DNA from: Halomonas sp. KG2
Lineage (GTDB): Bacteria > Pseudomonadota > Gammaproteobacteria > Pseudomonadales > Halomonadaceae
Direction: 5' to 3'
Assembly: GCA_030440445.1 (NCBI GenBank)
Contig: CP098528.1
Span: 2,108,001-2,172,000, forward strand
Length of the DNA stretch: 64,000 nt
Shown here in pieces: positions 42,771 to 52,405 of the stretch. Each line of letters starts with the position of its first letter. Position 1 is the first letter of the stretch. The notes under the pieces are model-generated. The model had not been told where the DNA came from and did not search any database. It was given only the letters and a program-made list of their open reading frames with translations. The translations under genes were made by a program, and so were the position numbers.

Positions 42771-43940
42771 ATGCCGATCTATACCAACATTGAAGACCTT
42801 CGTCGCCATTACGTCCGCCGTACACCAAAAATGTTTTATGACTACGCCGAGTCGGGCAGTTGGACAGAGCAAACCTTCCGTGAAAATACCAGCGACTTCC
42901 AGCATATTCATTTAAAACAGCGTGTTGCGGTCGATATGTCAGGGCGTTCTACGCGAAGTTCTATGCTGGGCGAAGATGTGGCTATGCCGGTTGCGCTTGC
43001 GCCCGTAGGGCTAACGGGAATGCAATCGGCAGATGGTGAAATTAAAGCAGCACGGGCGGCTGAAAAATTTGGTGTCCCGTTTACGCTTTCGACCATGTCG
43101 ATTTGCTCGATTGAAGACGTCGCAGAACACACGACTCAGCCGTTCTGGTTCCAGGTGTATACCTTAAAAGATGATGATTTTATGCGCCGCTTGTTTGAGC
43201 GTGCTAAGGCGGCTAACTGCTCAGCTGTTGTGGTCACTGTCGATTTGCAAGTGATGGGGCAGCGCCACAAAGATCTTAAAAACGGACTCTCAGCACCCCC
43301 TAAATTGACCGCAAAATCGATTGCCAACATGGCGACGAAAATTCCTTGGGGTCTGGAGATGCTGAAAACCAAGCGTCGCTCATTTGGCAATATTGTGGGG
43401 CACGCCAAAGGGGTTACTGACCCTTCCTCATTGTCAGCGTGGACAGCAGAGGCCTTCGATATATCGCTGGACTGGAAGCGTATTGCGCAATTTAAAGAGT
43501 GGTGGGGCGGTAAGCTGATTGTGAAGGGCATTATGACCCCTGAGGATGCGCGCTGTGCCGTAGAGATAGGCGCTGATGCCATTATTGTTTCTAATCATGG
43601 CGGACGTCAGCTTGATGGAGCAATGAGCTCAATCCGGATGCTGACAAGTATTATGGATGAAGTGGGTGACGAGATAGAAGTCCATCTCGATTCTGGTATC
43701 CGTTCGGGCCAGGACGTGCTGAAAGCGTTGGCGCTGGGAGCTAAGGGAACCTACATTGGGCGTGCTTTTACCTATGGGTTAGGGGCTGCCGGTGAAGAGG
43801 GCGTCACCAGGGCGCTACAGATTATTCATAAAGAGCTCGATACCACAATGGCGCTATGTGGAGAAACAGACGTTAGCCGCTTAGGCCCTCATAATCTTTA
43901 TGTGCCCAATGGTTTTGCTGATCCTACTATCAAGCTTTAG
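42771..43940 (+). CDS. lldD: FMN-dependent L-lactate dehydrogenase (alpha-hydroxy-acid oxidase family)
   Basis: This encodes 389 residues, TIM-barrel flavoprotein. It has YDYAESGSWTE at the start, PVALAPVGLTGMQSADGE (FMN site), FWFQVYTLKD, VTVDLQVMGQRHKD, and VSNHGGRQLDG with the catalytic His-Arg pair, then DSGIRSGQDVLKALALGAKGTYIGRAF. It oxidises L-lactate to pyruvate and passes electrons to the quinone pool at the membrane. GAGGGAG precedes the ATG. Monocistronic, ended by a strong terminator. A related alpha-hydroxy acid cannot be excluded as substrate. Confidence 0.85.
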   Translation: MPIYTNIEDLRRHYVRRTPKMFYDYAESGSWTEQTFRENTSDFQHIHLKQRVAVDMSGRSTRSSMLGEDVAMPVALAPVGLTGMQSADGEIKAARAAEKFGVPFTLSTMSICSIEDVAEHTTQPFWFQVYTLKDDDFMRRLFERAKAANCSAVVVTVDLQVMGQRHKDLKNGLSAPPKLTAKSIANMATKIPWGLEMLKTKRRSFGNIVGHAKGVTDPSSLSAWTAEAFDISLDWKRIAQFKEWWGGKLIVKGIMTPEDARCAVEIGADAIIVSNHGGRQLDGAMSSIRMLTSIMDEVGDEIEVHLDSGIRSGQDVLKALALGAKGTYIGRAFTYGLGAAGEEGVTRALQIIHKELDTTMALCGETDVSRLGPHNLYVPNGFADPTIKL

Positions 43941-43974
43941 AACGCACTCAGTGAGGTCTTACATCCAAAGCAGT

Positions 43975-44009
43975 AAAAGAAGGGTGCCCAAATGGCACCC
44001 TTCTTTTTT
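43975..44009. terminator. Strong bidirectional terminator between lldD and cioB
   Basis: AAAAGAAGGGTGCC pairs with GGCACCCTTCTTTT around CAAAT, followed by T residues on the plus strand and A/T-rich sequence on the other. Confidence 0.85.
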
Positions 44010-44057
44010 GTTACAAGCAATTTGTGACAAGCAATCAACAGATTAACTGGTAAAGCC

Positions 44058-45056
44058 TCAATGATACCCTTCGCCCACTTTTACCTTGCCGCGGAATACC
44101 CAGTAAGACCAGGCGGTGTAGGCCAATACGATAGGGATTACAAACAGCACGCCGATCAGCAAAAACAATTGCGACTCCGGTGCTGAAGCGGCATCCCAAA
44201 TTGTATAGTTAGGCGGTACGATAACCGGCCACTTGCTGGCGATGAGACCAAGGTAGGTGAAGATAAATAGGCCCAGCGTCGCGACAAACGGTAAGCCTTC
44301 CTGCTGGCGTTTAACGGCACGATAAAGAGTACCGGCGCAGACCATGGCAAGAATAGGGAACAGCCAAATTAGGTGAATCTGGTTCATCCAGCGGTCACGC
44401 ACTTCTGGACTAACCAACGGTGTCCACAGGCTGACAATGCCAAACACGACCAGCACTGCTAGCAGCAGTTTTGGTGTGATTCGGTAAGCCCACTGTTGGA
44501 CATGGCCTTCTGACTTCAGGATCAGCCACGTAGAGCCAAGCAATGCGTAGCCTGACATTAGTCCAAGCCCCGTCAATACAGTAAAGGGTGTCAACCAATC
44601 CAGTGCGCCACCGACATAGCGAAAGTCTTCGACAGCAAAGCCTTGGATGTAAGCGCCGACGACAGCGCCTTGAGCGAAGGTGGCAACGGCGGAACCCCAA
44701 CAAAATGCACGGTTCCACCAACGGCGGTTTTTCTTAGACTTGAAGCGAAACTCGAACGAGATACCGCGAAAAATCAAGCCAGCCAGCATTAGGAAAACAC
44801 CGATATAGAGCGCGGGCAAAAACACGGAGTAAACTAAAGGAAAGGCGCCGAGCAGACCAGCTCCCCCCAGTACTAGCCACGTCTCATTGCCATCCCACAC
44901 GGGAGCAACAGAGTTCATCATCACATCGCGTGACTCTTCATCAGGGGCGAAGGGAAACAAAATCCCCAACCCTAGATCAAAGCCATCCATCAAGACATAC
45001 ATAATGACGCCAAAGCCAATAATGGCAGCCCAGATGAGTGAAAGATCAATACTCAT
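44058..45056 (-). CDS. cioB: Cytochrome bd-type (cyanide-insensitive) oxidase subunit II
   Basis: This encodes 332 residues with about eight to nine hydrophobic helices. Subunit II landmarks: DGFDLGLGILFPFAPDEESRD near the N-terminus, NSVAPVWDGNETWLVLGGAGLLGAFPLVYS, and RGISFEFRFK. It pairs with subunit I (next gene upstream, 4-base overlap). The length is below that of E. coli CydB (379), as in CioB. The complex reduces O2 with quinol without pumping protons, and CIO forms tolerate cyanide and sulfide. Confidence 0.9.
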   Translation of the reverse strand: MSIDLSLIWAAIIGFGVIMYVLMDGFDLGLGILFPFAPDEESRDVMMNSVAPVWDGNETWLVLGGAGLLGAFPLVYSVFLPALYIGVFLMLAGLIFRGISFEFRFKSKKNRRWWNRAFCWGSAVATFAQGAVVGAYIQGFAVEDFRYVGGALDWLTPFTVLTGLGLMSGYALLGSTWLILKSEGHVQQWAYRITPKLLLAVLVVFGIVSLWTPLVSPEVRDRWMNQIHLIWLFPILAMVCAGTLYRAVKRQQEGLPFVATLGLFIFTYLGLIASKWPVIVPPNYTIWDAASAPESQLFLLIGVLFVIPIVLAYTAWSYWVFRGKVKVGEGYH

Positions 45057-46465
45057 GTGTTGGCTCCTTCCAAATCATCATCAAAGGGGGTGTGTGCTGC
45101 GGATAGGGGGCGTTTCGGGCGTTCAACCTCGCCTCCAACTTCAGCCTGTGTTTCTTCTTTCATACCATTGCGCACAACACGCGTTAGATAATAAATACCG
45201 GTTAAAAACACCACGCTGTAAACAGCGATATAGCCAATCAAGGTAAACAGCGCCATGCCGCCAGTAAGGGACGGCGTTAACCCTTCCGCGTGAGTCATGA
45301 CGCCATACACTAACCAAGGCGCACGTCCTGATTCGGTAACAATCCAGCCACCCAGGACCGCAAGGAAGGGGGATGCAATCATGACGGTAAGCGTTTTCAA
45401 GAAAAGCGGGTTTTCATAGACACGCCCTTTACGACGCAGAAACAACCCAGTCAGCGCAACAGCAATCATTAGCACGCCAATGCCTACCATGACGCGGAAA
45501 GCCCAGAATACGATGATGACTGGTGGCTGCTCTTCTATCGGTACTGCGTTAAGCCCGGGAACTTCACCATCGACATGGTGCGTCAGAATCAAGCTGGCGA
45601 GGTTGGGGATGCCAATCTCAAAATGATTGGTCTGGGCTTCTTTATCAGGGATAGCAAACAGCAGAAGCGGCACATTGGTTTGCGTTTCCCAGTTACCCTC
45701 CATAGCGGCTACTTTCGTTGGCTGGTGCTCCAAGGTGTTCAGACCGTGAAAATCGCCGACTATTGCTTGTGCGGGCGCTAAAATCAGCAGTAACCACAAA
45801 CACATGGATAGCGCTTTTTTGTTAGCTTCAACATCACGCTTGCGCAGTAAGAACCAGGCGCTAACCCCTGCAACGACGAACCCGCCGGTTAGGAAAGAAG
45901 CCATGCCCATATGAACAAAGCGATACCAGAAGGAGGGGTTAAAGAGTGCTTCCATCCAGGAAGTGATATGGAACCGACCGTCGATCAGCTCGTAACCTAC
46001 CGGGGTTTGCATCCAACTGTTGGCAGAAAGTATCCAGAAAGAAGATATAAACGTGCCCACAGCAACCATAATGGCAGCAAATAAATGTACGCCTTCAGGT
46101 ACTTTATTGCGGCCAAATAACAGCACGCCTAAAAAAGCAGCTTCTAGGAAAAAGGCCGTTACTACCTCATAGCTGAGGACAGGGCCTAAGAAGTTAGATG
46201 TTGCGTAGGCAAAGTTGCTCCAGTTAGTACCAAACTGAAACGACATCACAATGCCTGATACGACGCCCATGCCAAACACAACGGCAAACACTTTTGTCCA
46301 GAAAAGCGCCAAGCGATCCCAAGCGGGGTTTTCCGTTTTGTAAAATAGACCATGCAGTAGCGCGATGTAGGAAGCCAGACCGATAGTAAACACCGGAAAA
46401 ATGGCATGAAAGGAGACAACAAAAGCGAACTGTAGCCTGGAAAGCAACAGAGGATCTAATTCCAT
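45053..46465 (-). CDS. cioA: Cytochrome bd-type (cyanide-insensitive) oxidase subunit I
   Basis: This encodes 470 residues. Heme ligands fit the family: His in VSFHAIFPVFTIGLA near residue 20, His in RFVHMGMASFLTGGFV near 187, and Met in the later helix. GWIVTESGRAPWLVYG is the bd-family signature. The quinol loop is short compared with E. coli CydA, as in CIO-type oxidases. An AGGAGGT ribosome-binding site precedes the ATG. Operon cioAB, no CydX-like small ORF seen after cioB. Confidence 0.92.
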   Translation of the reverse strand: MELDPLLLSRLQFAFVVSFHAIFPVFTIGLASYIALLHGLFYKTENPAWDRLALFWTKVFAVVFGMGVVSGIVMSFQFGTNWSNFAYATSNFLGPVLSYEVVTAFFLEAAFLGVLLFGRNKVPEGVHLFAAIMVAVGTFISSFWILSANSWMQTPVGYELIDGRFHITSWMEALFNPSFWYRFVHMGMASFLTGGFVVAGVSAWFLLRKRDVEANKKALSMCLWLLLILAPAQAIVGDFHGLNTLEHQPTKVAAMEGNWETQTNVPLLLFAIPDKEAQTNHFEIGIPNLASLILTHHVDGEVPGLNAVPIEEQPPVIIVFWAFRVMVGIGVLMIAVALTGLFLRRKGRVYENPLFLKTLTVMIASPFLAVLGGWIVTESGRAPWLVYGVMTHAEGLTPSLTGGMALFTLIGYIAVYSVVFLTGIYYLTRVVRNGMKEETQAEVGGEVERPKRPLSAAHTPFDDDLEGANT

Positions 46466-46766
46466 GGCGACCTCCTAGATCGTGTGGCATGAAAGTATTG
46501 AAAATCAGTAGTTGTCGCAGGAGCTATATTCTTAAAGGCTATGGCTATATTTCTTTATTAATAGTAGTTGAAACCACTCTACGACGTAACTTTAAAGTAT
46601 CTAATGATGCAGGGCGTATTGTCGCATCTATGAAAACGCTGCATACAAGAGGCGTTTGCTTTAGGCGAGCGAGTTTCAGCCCCAAGTCGATATTTCTGTC
46701 ACAACCAAATCTGCTTATAAATTTTGCTAAGCTATTTAGCTGTTTTTTTGCTGGCGCTTCTCCTCC
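46466..46766. other. Divergent intergenic region between cioA and the YheT-like gene
   Basis: Promoters of both genes must lie here. AT-rich stretches occur around 46545-46600 and 46695-46745. No gene or clear operator was recognised. Confidence 0.5.
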
Positions 46767-47828
46767 ATGTCTTCAGCCCCGTCTTCAATCCTGTCTTCAC
46801 CTATGCCTCCATTTCGGTCTTCGCGTTGGCTGCCTGGCGGACATTTTCAAACGCTCTATAGCCCGCTATGGCGGACATCGCCGCAATTACAGCGTCGGCG
46901 GGAGCGAATGACGCTTCAAGATGGTGATTTCATCGATGTGGATTGGTATGGGCCTGGGGGCGAGTCGGCGAATTGCGTACTGCTGCTTCATGGCCTAACT
47001 GGCAGCTCTTCTTCACTGTATATACTAGGGCAACAACAGGCGTTAGCGGCGCGCGGCTGGCAGAGCGTGGCTGTCAATTGGCGTGGCTGCTCTGGTGAGC
47101 CAAACCATCGCGCCAGGGGATATCACTCTGGCGCGAGTGAGGATTTGGCGGATGTGGTGAATCAACTAACGTTACGCTATCCAAACAAATTGTTTGCCGC
47201 GGTTGGTTACTCATTGGGTGGTAATGTGTTGCTCAAGTATTTGGGCGAAGAGGGTGGCAATACGCCGTTGAAGGCGGCGGCAGCGGTATCGGTACCGTTT
47301 CGACTGGACCACTGCGCAGACCGAATAAGTAAAGGCTTCTCCAGAATTTACCAGGCCCGATTCCTGCGAGACCTGCGCCAGTATGTTGAACATAAACAGC
47401 AGGCGTTTGTACGCCAAGGGCGAAGGGAAGAACTGGAACGTTTAGCGGCGCTTGAAACATTACAAGGTATGAAGACGTTTTGGGACTTCGATGGCCGCGT
47501 TACTGCGCCACTGCATGGCTTTGAAAGCGCCGATGACTATTATCACCGCTGTAGCAGTGCTTTCTTCGTGGAGCACCTTCGTATTCCAACGCTTATTGTG
47601 CATGCGCTAGATGACCCTTTTATCTACCCACAGAGCGTTCCTAATGCGGAAACTCTGCCAAGCCATGTCACCCTGGAGCTTCATGCCTCGGGTGGTCATG
47701 TGGGCTTTATAGAGGGGCCTCCGTGGCGGCCGCGTTATTATCTTGAACACCGATTGCCTAATTGGCTGCAGTCGCAGGTTTGCAGCCAGGGCAAAACGCA
47801 TAACACTAGTGCACTACGATCCAATTAA
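46767..47828 (+). CDS. YheT/ABHD-type alpha/beta-hydrolase
   Basis: This encodes 353 residues (a start at Met13, 46803, is also possible). Features: WLPGGHFQTLYSPLWR, which is the family entry motif, LLLHGLTGSSSSLY (oxyanion), NWRGCSGEPN, the nucleophile elbow GYSLGGNVLLKYLGEEG and the His in SGGHVGFIEG. YheT-like proteins are hydrolases of unknown natural substrate. No strong ribosome-binding site is seen, so the start is uncertain. The aldo/keto reductase follows after 22 bases, likely in one transcript. Confidence 0.88.
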   Translation: MSSAPSSILSSPMPPFRSSRWLPGGHFQTLYSPLWRTSPQLQRRRERMTLQDGDFIDVDWYGPGGESANCVLLLHGLTGSSSSLYILGQQQALAARGWQSVAVNWRGCSGEPNHRARGYHSGASEDLADVVNQLTLRYPNKLFAAVGYSLGGNVLLKYLGEEGGNTPLKAAAAVSVPFRLDHCADRISKGFSRIYQARFLRDLRQYVEHKQQAFVRQGRREELERLAALETLQGMKTFWDFDGRVTAPLHGFESADDYYHRCSSAFFVEHLRIPTLIVHALDDPFIYPQSVPNAETLPSHVTLELHASGGHVGFIEGPPWRPRYYLEHRLPNWLQSQVCSQGKTHNTSALRSN

Positions 47829-47850
47829 CGTCAATCACCCAGAGGTTGCT

Positions 47851-48855
47851 ATGTCCGCGTTCTTTGACCGATTAAACGGTGTCTCGTCTCCTCGTATTGG
47901 CTTGGGATGCATGAATCTTTCCCATGGCTATGGGCAGTATGTGCCAGAAACAGAGGCGCTTCGGGTATTGGAAGAAGCCTTTGAGATGGGATACCGCCAT
48001 TTTGATACGGCGACGCTCTATGGTGGGACAGCCAATGAGCGGTTGTTAGGACTTGCTTTAAAAACAAAAAGGCACCAGCTGTTTCTCGCCAGCAAGTGTG
48101 GAATGGCATTGGATGCTGAAACAGGGAAGCGCATTATCGATGGTCGCCCCGACACATTGCGTCGCCAGTGTGAAGAGAGTCTGTCGCGACTGAAAACGGA
48201 TTATTTGGATATTTACTACCTGCATCGCCTAGATCGTAGTGTTCCTATTGAAGAGAGTGTTGGGGCGCTGGGCCGACTAGTGGAAGAGGGTAAAATTGGC
48301 GCGGTTGGTTTATCTGAGGTATCGGCAGAAACACTTCGTAAAGGTAATGCGGAATATCCAGTCGCAGCAGTGCAGTCAGAATACTCACTCTGGACACGTA
48401 ATCCCGACATTGCTCTGAAGGATGTATGTGCGGAGCTCGGTGCCGCCTTAGTGGCGTTTAGTCCACTTGGGCGCGGTTTTCTGACGGGGGCAGTGGAAGA
48501 AAGTACCCAGTTTTCGACAGGGGATATGCGCGCCGGAATGCCTCGCTTCAGTAAAGACAATTTACCTCACAATATAGCTTTGTTGGATGACGTTAAGACA
48601 ATGGCTAGGCGTCTTGAGATCTCACCCGCACAGCTGGCGCTAGCTTGGTTAAACGCCCAGGGGCATCATATTGTTCCTATTCCTGGTTCCTGCTCAGTGA
48701 CGCATATACGCGAGAACTTACGCGCTGAAACGGTCGTGTTGGATGACGCAACAGTGACTCAGCTCAACGGTATGCTGTTGCCGAGCCAAGTTGCTGGCGC
48801 TCGTTATAGCGACGCGCAACAAGCTGATGTTGATACTGAAGAATTTGCGGATTGA
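47851..48855 (+). CDS. Aldo/keto reductase
   Basis: This encodes 334 residues from the ATG at 47851; the frame extends further upstream into the previous gene but AGAGG just before this ATG supports it. The (beta/alpha)8 NADPH-dependent oxidoreductase has the tetrad Asp in FDTATLYGG, Tyr in the same motif, Lys in LASKCGMA, and His in YYLHRLDRS. SPLGRGFLTG and PIPGSCSVTHIRENL are cofactor-binding segments of the AKR13-type family. It probably detoxifies or reduces aldehydes; substrate unknown. Confidence 0.9.
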   Translation: MSAFFDRLNGVSSPRIGLGCMNLSHGYGQYVPETEALRVLEEAFEMGYRHFDTATLYGGTANERLLGLALKTKRHQLFLASKCGMALDAETGKRIIDGRPDTLRRQCEESLSRLKTDYLDIYYLHRLDRSVPIEESVGALGRLVEEGKIGAVGLSEVSAETLRKGNAEYPVAAVQSEYSLWTRNPDIALKDVCAELGAALVAFSPLGRGFLTGAVEESTQFSTGDMRAGMPRFSKDNLPHNIALLDDVKTMARRLEISPAQLALAWLNAQGHHIVPIPGSCSVTHIRENLRAETVVLDDATVTQLNGMLLPSQVAGARYSDAQQADVDTEEFAD

Positions 48856-48970
48856 TAGAGTAGATTGACAGGGCGAATGGTGATTTTACCCAACCCCGTT
48901 GCTTTCTTTCCGCCTAGGACTATTATTCGCTACTAACGACGATGTTGTTAGCCCACCAAGGAATACTGCC

Positions 48971-49147
48971 ATGTTAAAAGGTCTGATTATTTGCTTTGCC
49001 GTGCTATTTGCACAGTTGGCGGTGCTGAACGTGATCGATGCACGTCTCTATAACGCTCAGGATGCGCGTCAAGCAGCGACAGTGCAGCATTTACCTCACA
49101 AGGAAGAAGACGACGATAACGTTTCACCGCCAGCAGTGAAGCTGTAA
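48971..49147 (+). CDS. Small exported or membrane-anchored protein, unknown
   Basis: The ATG at 48971 gives 58 residues with one hydrophobic helix (LKGLIICFAVLFAQLAVLNVI) and an acidic tail with HKEEDDDNVSPP. A longer frame from 48899 is possible but less likely. I do not recognise a family. Confidence 0.5.
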   Translation: MLKGLIICFAVLFAQLAVLNVIDARLYNAQDARQAATVQHLPHKEEDDDNVSPPAVKL

Positions 49148-49368
49148 GCAGAAGAGGCGAAGATAATCACGCCAAATGTGGCACGGCCAGGGGAATTTTA
49201 TAGCGCATTTCTATGTCCAAAACAGTGTGGAATGTTAAGCATAGTCAACGCTTGAGGAGCAAGTGCCTTAAAAAGCAGTTGCTTGCGTGGAAGACAAATA
49301 CTTGCGTCTGGAACTTGGTAACGGCATCCTTGTCCGTTGTTAGTATTACCATTAGGGAGCATAGATAA

Positions 49369-50049
49369 ATGGCTTTTAACGATTCGAACACGGCGAGAGC
49401 GCAAACGCGCAGCGAAGTAAGTAGTGTTAGCGCTAATAAAGTTCTGCGTAACACCTACGCGCTATTGGCCATGACATTGCTATTCTCTGCGGTCACCGCT
49501 GGTGCCTCTGTCGCAATGGGCATCCAACAAATGAACATTTTTGTGTTCTTTATCGGTGCATACGGGCTGATGTTCCTGGTTCACAAAACGGCCAATTCGG
49601 CAGCTGGTTTGTTGGCGACTTTTGCATTCACCGGATTTATGGGCTTCACGCTTGGCCCAATCATTTCCGCTTATCTTACGTTGCCTAACGGTGGCGCTTT
49701 GATAATGAATGCATTGGCAATGACTGGCTTGACGTTTATCGGCCTTTCTGCGGTTGCATTAACCACCAAGAAAGACTTCAGCTTTTTAGGTAATTTCCTA
49801 ATGGCTGGTGCCATTGTGTTGATTTTGGCCATGGTAGCCGGGCTGATCTTCAACATTCCTGCGCTTTCATTGATGGTTTCCGCTGGTTTTGTGCTGTTTG
49901 CATCTGCGGCGATCCTCTACCAAACCAGTGAAATTGTTCACCGGGCGGGAGAGACCAACTACATCCTCGCAACTATTACGCTTTATGTTTCCATTTATAA
50001 TCTGTTCATCAGTCTGCTCTCGATTTTAGGCATTATGAGCAACGACTGA
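49369..50049 (+). CDS. BI-1/YccA family membrane protein
   Basis: This encodes 226 residues with seven hydrophobic helices. The Bax-inhibitor-1 family layout is recognisable: NKVLRNTYALLAMTLLFSA, ATFAFTGFMGFTLGPIISAYL, and IYNLFISLLSILGIMSND at the end. In E. coli the relative YccA interacts with and restrains the FtsH protease; other members conduct calcium or protons. GGGAG lies 15 bases before the ATG. Followed by a strong terminator. Confidence 0.88.
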   Translation: MAFNDSNTARAQTRSEVSSVSANKVLRNTYALLAMTLLFSAVTAGASVAMGIQQMNIFVFFIGAYGLMFLVHKTANSAAGLLATFAFTGFMGFTLGPIISAYLTLPNGGALIMNALAMTGLTFIGLSAVALTTKKDFSFLGNFLMAGAIVLILAMVAGLIFNIPALSLMVSAGFVLFASAAILYQTSEIVHRAGETNYILATITLYVSIYNLFISLLSILGIMSND

Positions 50050-50072
50050 TCACCCCCTGCAGTACTATCGCG

Positions 50073-50104
50073 ACAGACCCTACTTGCTAGGGTCTGTTTT
50101 TTTT
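50073..50104 (+). terminator. Rho-independent terminator after the BI-1 gene
   Basis: CAGACCCTA and TAGGGTCTG pair around CTTGC, followed by eight T residues. Confidence 0.88.
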
Positions 50105-50130
50105 AGGGCGGACTGTATCGAGATAATACG

Positions 50131-50520
50131 ATGGAGTATGGCTTATTGGTCATGGGGGCGCCGTACAGTAGTGCCGCCCCGCATTCCGCACTGCGATTTG
50201 CCCAAGCAGTGCTAAATGAAGGACACCACATCAAGGGCGTTTTTTTCTATCAAGATGGCGTTCATAATGCTTCCCGACTAATGTCTCCTCCACAGGATGA
50301 GCTGAATATGCGAGATGCTTGGGTTGACCTGCATCATCAGCACGGGGTGGCATTAGATGTATGCATCGCGGCGGCGCTACGCCGTGGCATGGTGAGTGAA
50401 GCAGAGGCAAAGCGGCACGGGCACGTGAACTTCAATCTTGAGCCACCTTTTGAATTAACGGGGCTAGGGCAACTGCTTGAGCTACAGCAGCGCTGTGATC
50501 GTTTGATTACGTTTGCTTAG
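50131..50520 (+). CDS. tusD: Sulfurtransferase TusD
   Basis: This encodes 129 residues, a DsrE-like fold. The conserved cysteine sits in GVALDVCIAAALRRG, and the GLGQLLE...CDRLITFA ending is typical. TusD takes persulfide sulfur from TusA and passes it to TusE in the 2-thiouridine pathway of tRNA wobble bases. It is the first gene of tusDCBE; the genes follow in the normal order. Confidence 0.92.
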   Translation: MEYGLLVMGAPYSSAAPHSALRFAQAVLNEGHHIKGVFFYQDGVHNASRLMSPPQDELNMRDAWVDLHHQHGVALDVCIAAALRRGMVSEAEAKRHGHVNFNLEPPFELTGLGQLLELQQRCDRLITFA

Positions 50521-50573
50521 TATTGAGAACAGGGCTGAAAACAGGGCGACCAGAGTTGATAGGTAGGACTAAG

Positions 50574-50939
50574 ATGGCTGAAGCAAATGAGCGACTTATC
50601 GTTATACGACATGCGCCCTATAGCTCAAATGAGTTGCGGGAAGGGCTGGATGTTGCGCTAGTGTCTGCTGCCTTTGGGCAAGCGGTTGATCTGCTGTTTT
50701 TAGGACAGGGGATATTCGCGTTACTCAAAGATCAACGGGTTGGCGCGCCTGGCCAAAAAGCCACGCTACCGACAATTAATATGTTAGAAATGTACGATAT
50801 AGAAAACATCTTAGTCCCTACAGAGACGCTACAAGCCTTCAATATAGCCACTGATCAGCTGGTTGAGGGAGTTACTCTAGTCCCAGCTTCAGACGTGTCA
50901 GACCTATTCCAGCGTTATAATTATGTTCTTAATTTTTAA
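50574..50939 (+). CDS. tusC: Sulfur relay protein TusC
   Basis: This encodes 121 residues from the ATG at 50574 (an upstream in-frame ATG at 50523 adds 17 residues of poor fit). The DsrF-like fold shows LIVIRHAPYSSNELREGLDVAL and DLLFLGQGIFALLKDQ. TusC forms the TusBCD heterohexamer that relays sulfur. It lies between tusD and tusB in the same operon. Confidence 0.9.
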   Translation: MAEANERLIVIRHAPYSSNELREGLDVALVSAAFGQAVDLLFLGQGIFALLKDQRVGAPGQKATLPTINMLEMYDIENILVPTETLQAFNIATDQLVEGVTLVPASDVSDLFQRYNYVLNF

Positions 50940-50975
50940 TTTTGCGCTCAATTTTTAGCAGAGTAGCCAATAACT

Positions 50976-51263
50976 ATGCTGCATATTCTGAATAAACCTC
51001 CCCATAGCGATGCTGCTGTGCAAATGCTTAACGCTCTCAGCAATGGCGATTCTGTTGTGCTGATAGAAGACGGCGTGCAGGCTGCGCTCTATCCTGAATG
51101 GCAAGGCTGGGCAGCCAATACAGCATCGATTTTTTTGCTAGCTGAAGATGCTATTTCGAGAGGGATTCACTCTGTTGCCACAAGCCATGGGCTGCCTTTG
51201 ATAGAAATGGACGGCTTTATTAGGTTGACCGAGCAAAATGAAAAGATCATTTCCTGGTATTGA
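50976..51263 (+). CDS. tusB: Sulfur relay protein TusB
   Basis: This encodes 95 residues of the DsrH-like family (MLHILNKPPHSDA, then LIEDGVQAAL and FIRLTEQNEKIISWY). Third member of the TusBCD complex. Its stop lies just before the tusE start. Confidence 0.88.
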   Translation: MLHILNKPPHSDAAVQMLNALSNGDSVVLIEDGVQAALYPEWQGWAANTASIFLLAEDAISRGIHSVATSHGLPLIEMDGFIRLTEQNEKIISWY

Positions 51264-51265
51264 AT

Positions 51266-51616
51266 ATGAGTAATCAAAGTTTATACCGTTATCTTGATTC
51301 ATCGCAAAGAGTCCAACTAGATCCTGAGGGATATCTGGTTAAGCAGGATCAGTGGAGCGATGAGGTTGCTCAGTTGCTCGCTGAGGATGAAGGGTTAACC
51401 CTCACAGAAAAACACTGGGAAATTATTCGGCTGGTGCGCGATTTTTATAGTCGGTATGAAATGGCGCCCGCAATGCGGCCCTTAGTGAAAGCCACAAAAC
51501 AGGCGCTGGGCGATGAGAAGGGGAATTCAATTTATTTAATGACGCTGTTTCCGGGTAGTCCGCCAAAGCGTATTGCTCGCATCGCTGGCCTTCCTAAGCC
51601 CACAAACTGTTTATAG
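51266..51616 (+). CDS. tusE: Sulfurtransferase TusE (DsrC family)
   Basis: This encodes 116 residues from the ATG at 51266, two bases after the tusB stop. DsrC fold with KHWEIIRLVRDFY and the C-terminal arm GLPKPTNCL carrying the single conserved cysteine. It accepts sulfur from TusD and hands it to MnmA for 2-thiolation. No MnmA is encoded in the window. Confidence 0.92.
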   Translation: MSNQSLYRYLDSSQRVQLDPEGYLVKQDQWSDEVAQLLAEDEGLTLTEKHWEIIRLVRDFYSRYEMAPAMRPLVKATKQALGDEKGNSIYLMTLFPGSPPKRIARIAGLPKPTNCL

Positions 51617-51655
51617 CTATTTTGTGGTTATTTTGAGCGATACGAGATCTGGGCG

Positions 51656-52288
51656 TTAGACCGAGTCGCCCCGCGTGCAAACAGAAAGTACGACCGCATC
51701 TTCTGGGCTGGTAGAAACAAGGGCATGCCCCATATCGCTATCAAAATAAATACTATCGCCTTCGGCGAGCATGAGTGGCGCATAAAATTCTGTGTATAAC
51801 AAAATATCGCCTTCTAAAATCATCAGAAACTCTTCACCGTCGTGTCGAACCCACTGATGATACTCATCAAAACTGCGTGCTCTAACAATGGTCTTGAAGG
51901 GAATCATGCGCTTTTGAGCAAGCTGATGCCCTAGCAGTTCATGCTCGTAGGTAGGGGTAGGGTGCACTTGGCCCTTGCCCTTACGGGTAAGATCTCTACG
52001 CCCCATGGTATAGCGCTCACGCTTTGGCGGCGTAAATAGCTGAGGTAGGTCGATGTTCAGGCCGGTAATAAGTTTTTGAACCACACTGAACGTAGGCGAC
52101 ACTTGGTCATTTTCGATCTTGGAGAGTGTTGAACGTGCTAAGCCTGTGCGCTGGCTGACGTCTTCCAATGTCCACTGGTTAGCAAGGCGAATCTGTTTTA
52201 AACGTTCCCCCAGGCGTAAAGGTTCGACAAAGGGCTTTCGCCCAGAGGCTATGCGCAGCGCAGCATGCTCTTCAGTAGTAGCGGTCAT
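51656..52288 (-). CDS. XRE-cupin transcriptional regulator
   Basis: This encodes 210 residues. N-terminal HTH (GERLKQIRLANQWTLEDVSQRTGLARSTLSKIENDQVSPTF, from about residue 27), then a C-terminal cupin (HDGEEFLMILEGDILLYTEFYAPLMLAEGDSIYFDSDMGHAL). This layout is that of PuuR-like regulators, which sense small metabolites. It lies between tusE and the deacetylase gene, transcribed toward tusE, and may control the deacetylase/acetyltransferase genes or others. Confidence 0.85.
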   Translation of the reverse strand: MTATTEEHAALRIASGRKPFVEPLRLGERLKQIRLANQWTLEDVSQRTGLARSTLSKIENDQVSPTFSVVQKLITGLNIDLPQLFTPPKRERYTMGRRDLTRKGKGQVHPTPTYEHELLGHQLAQKRMIPFKTIVRARSFDEYHQWVRHDGEEFLMILEGDILLYTEFYAPLMLAEGDSIYFDSDMGHALVSTSPEDAVVLSVCTRGDSV

Positions 52289-52405
52289 AAAAAGCCACGT
52301 GAGTAAACGTCAATAAAACCGCATGTTATCACAGACGCCTTGTCTCAAGGTCGCGCAGTTTTCAAGCAACGTCGCATGACGTTTCACAATAGCGAGTGGC
52401 ATACG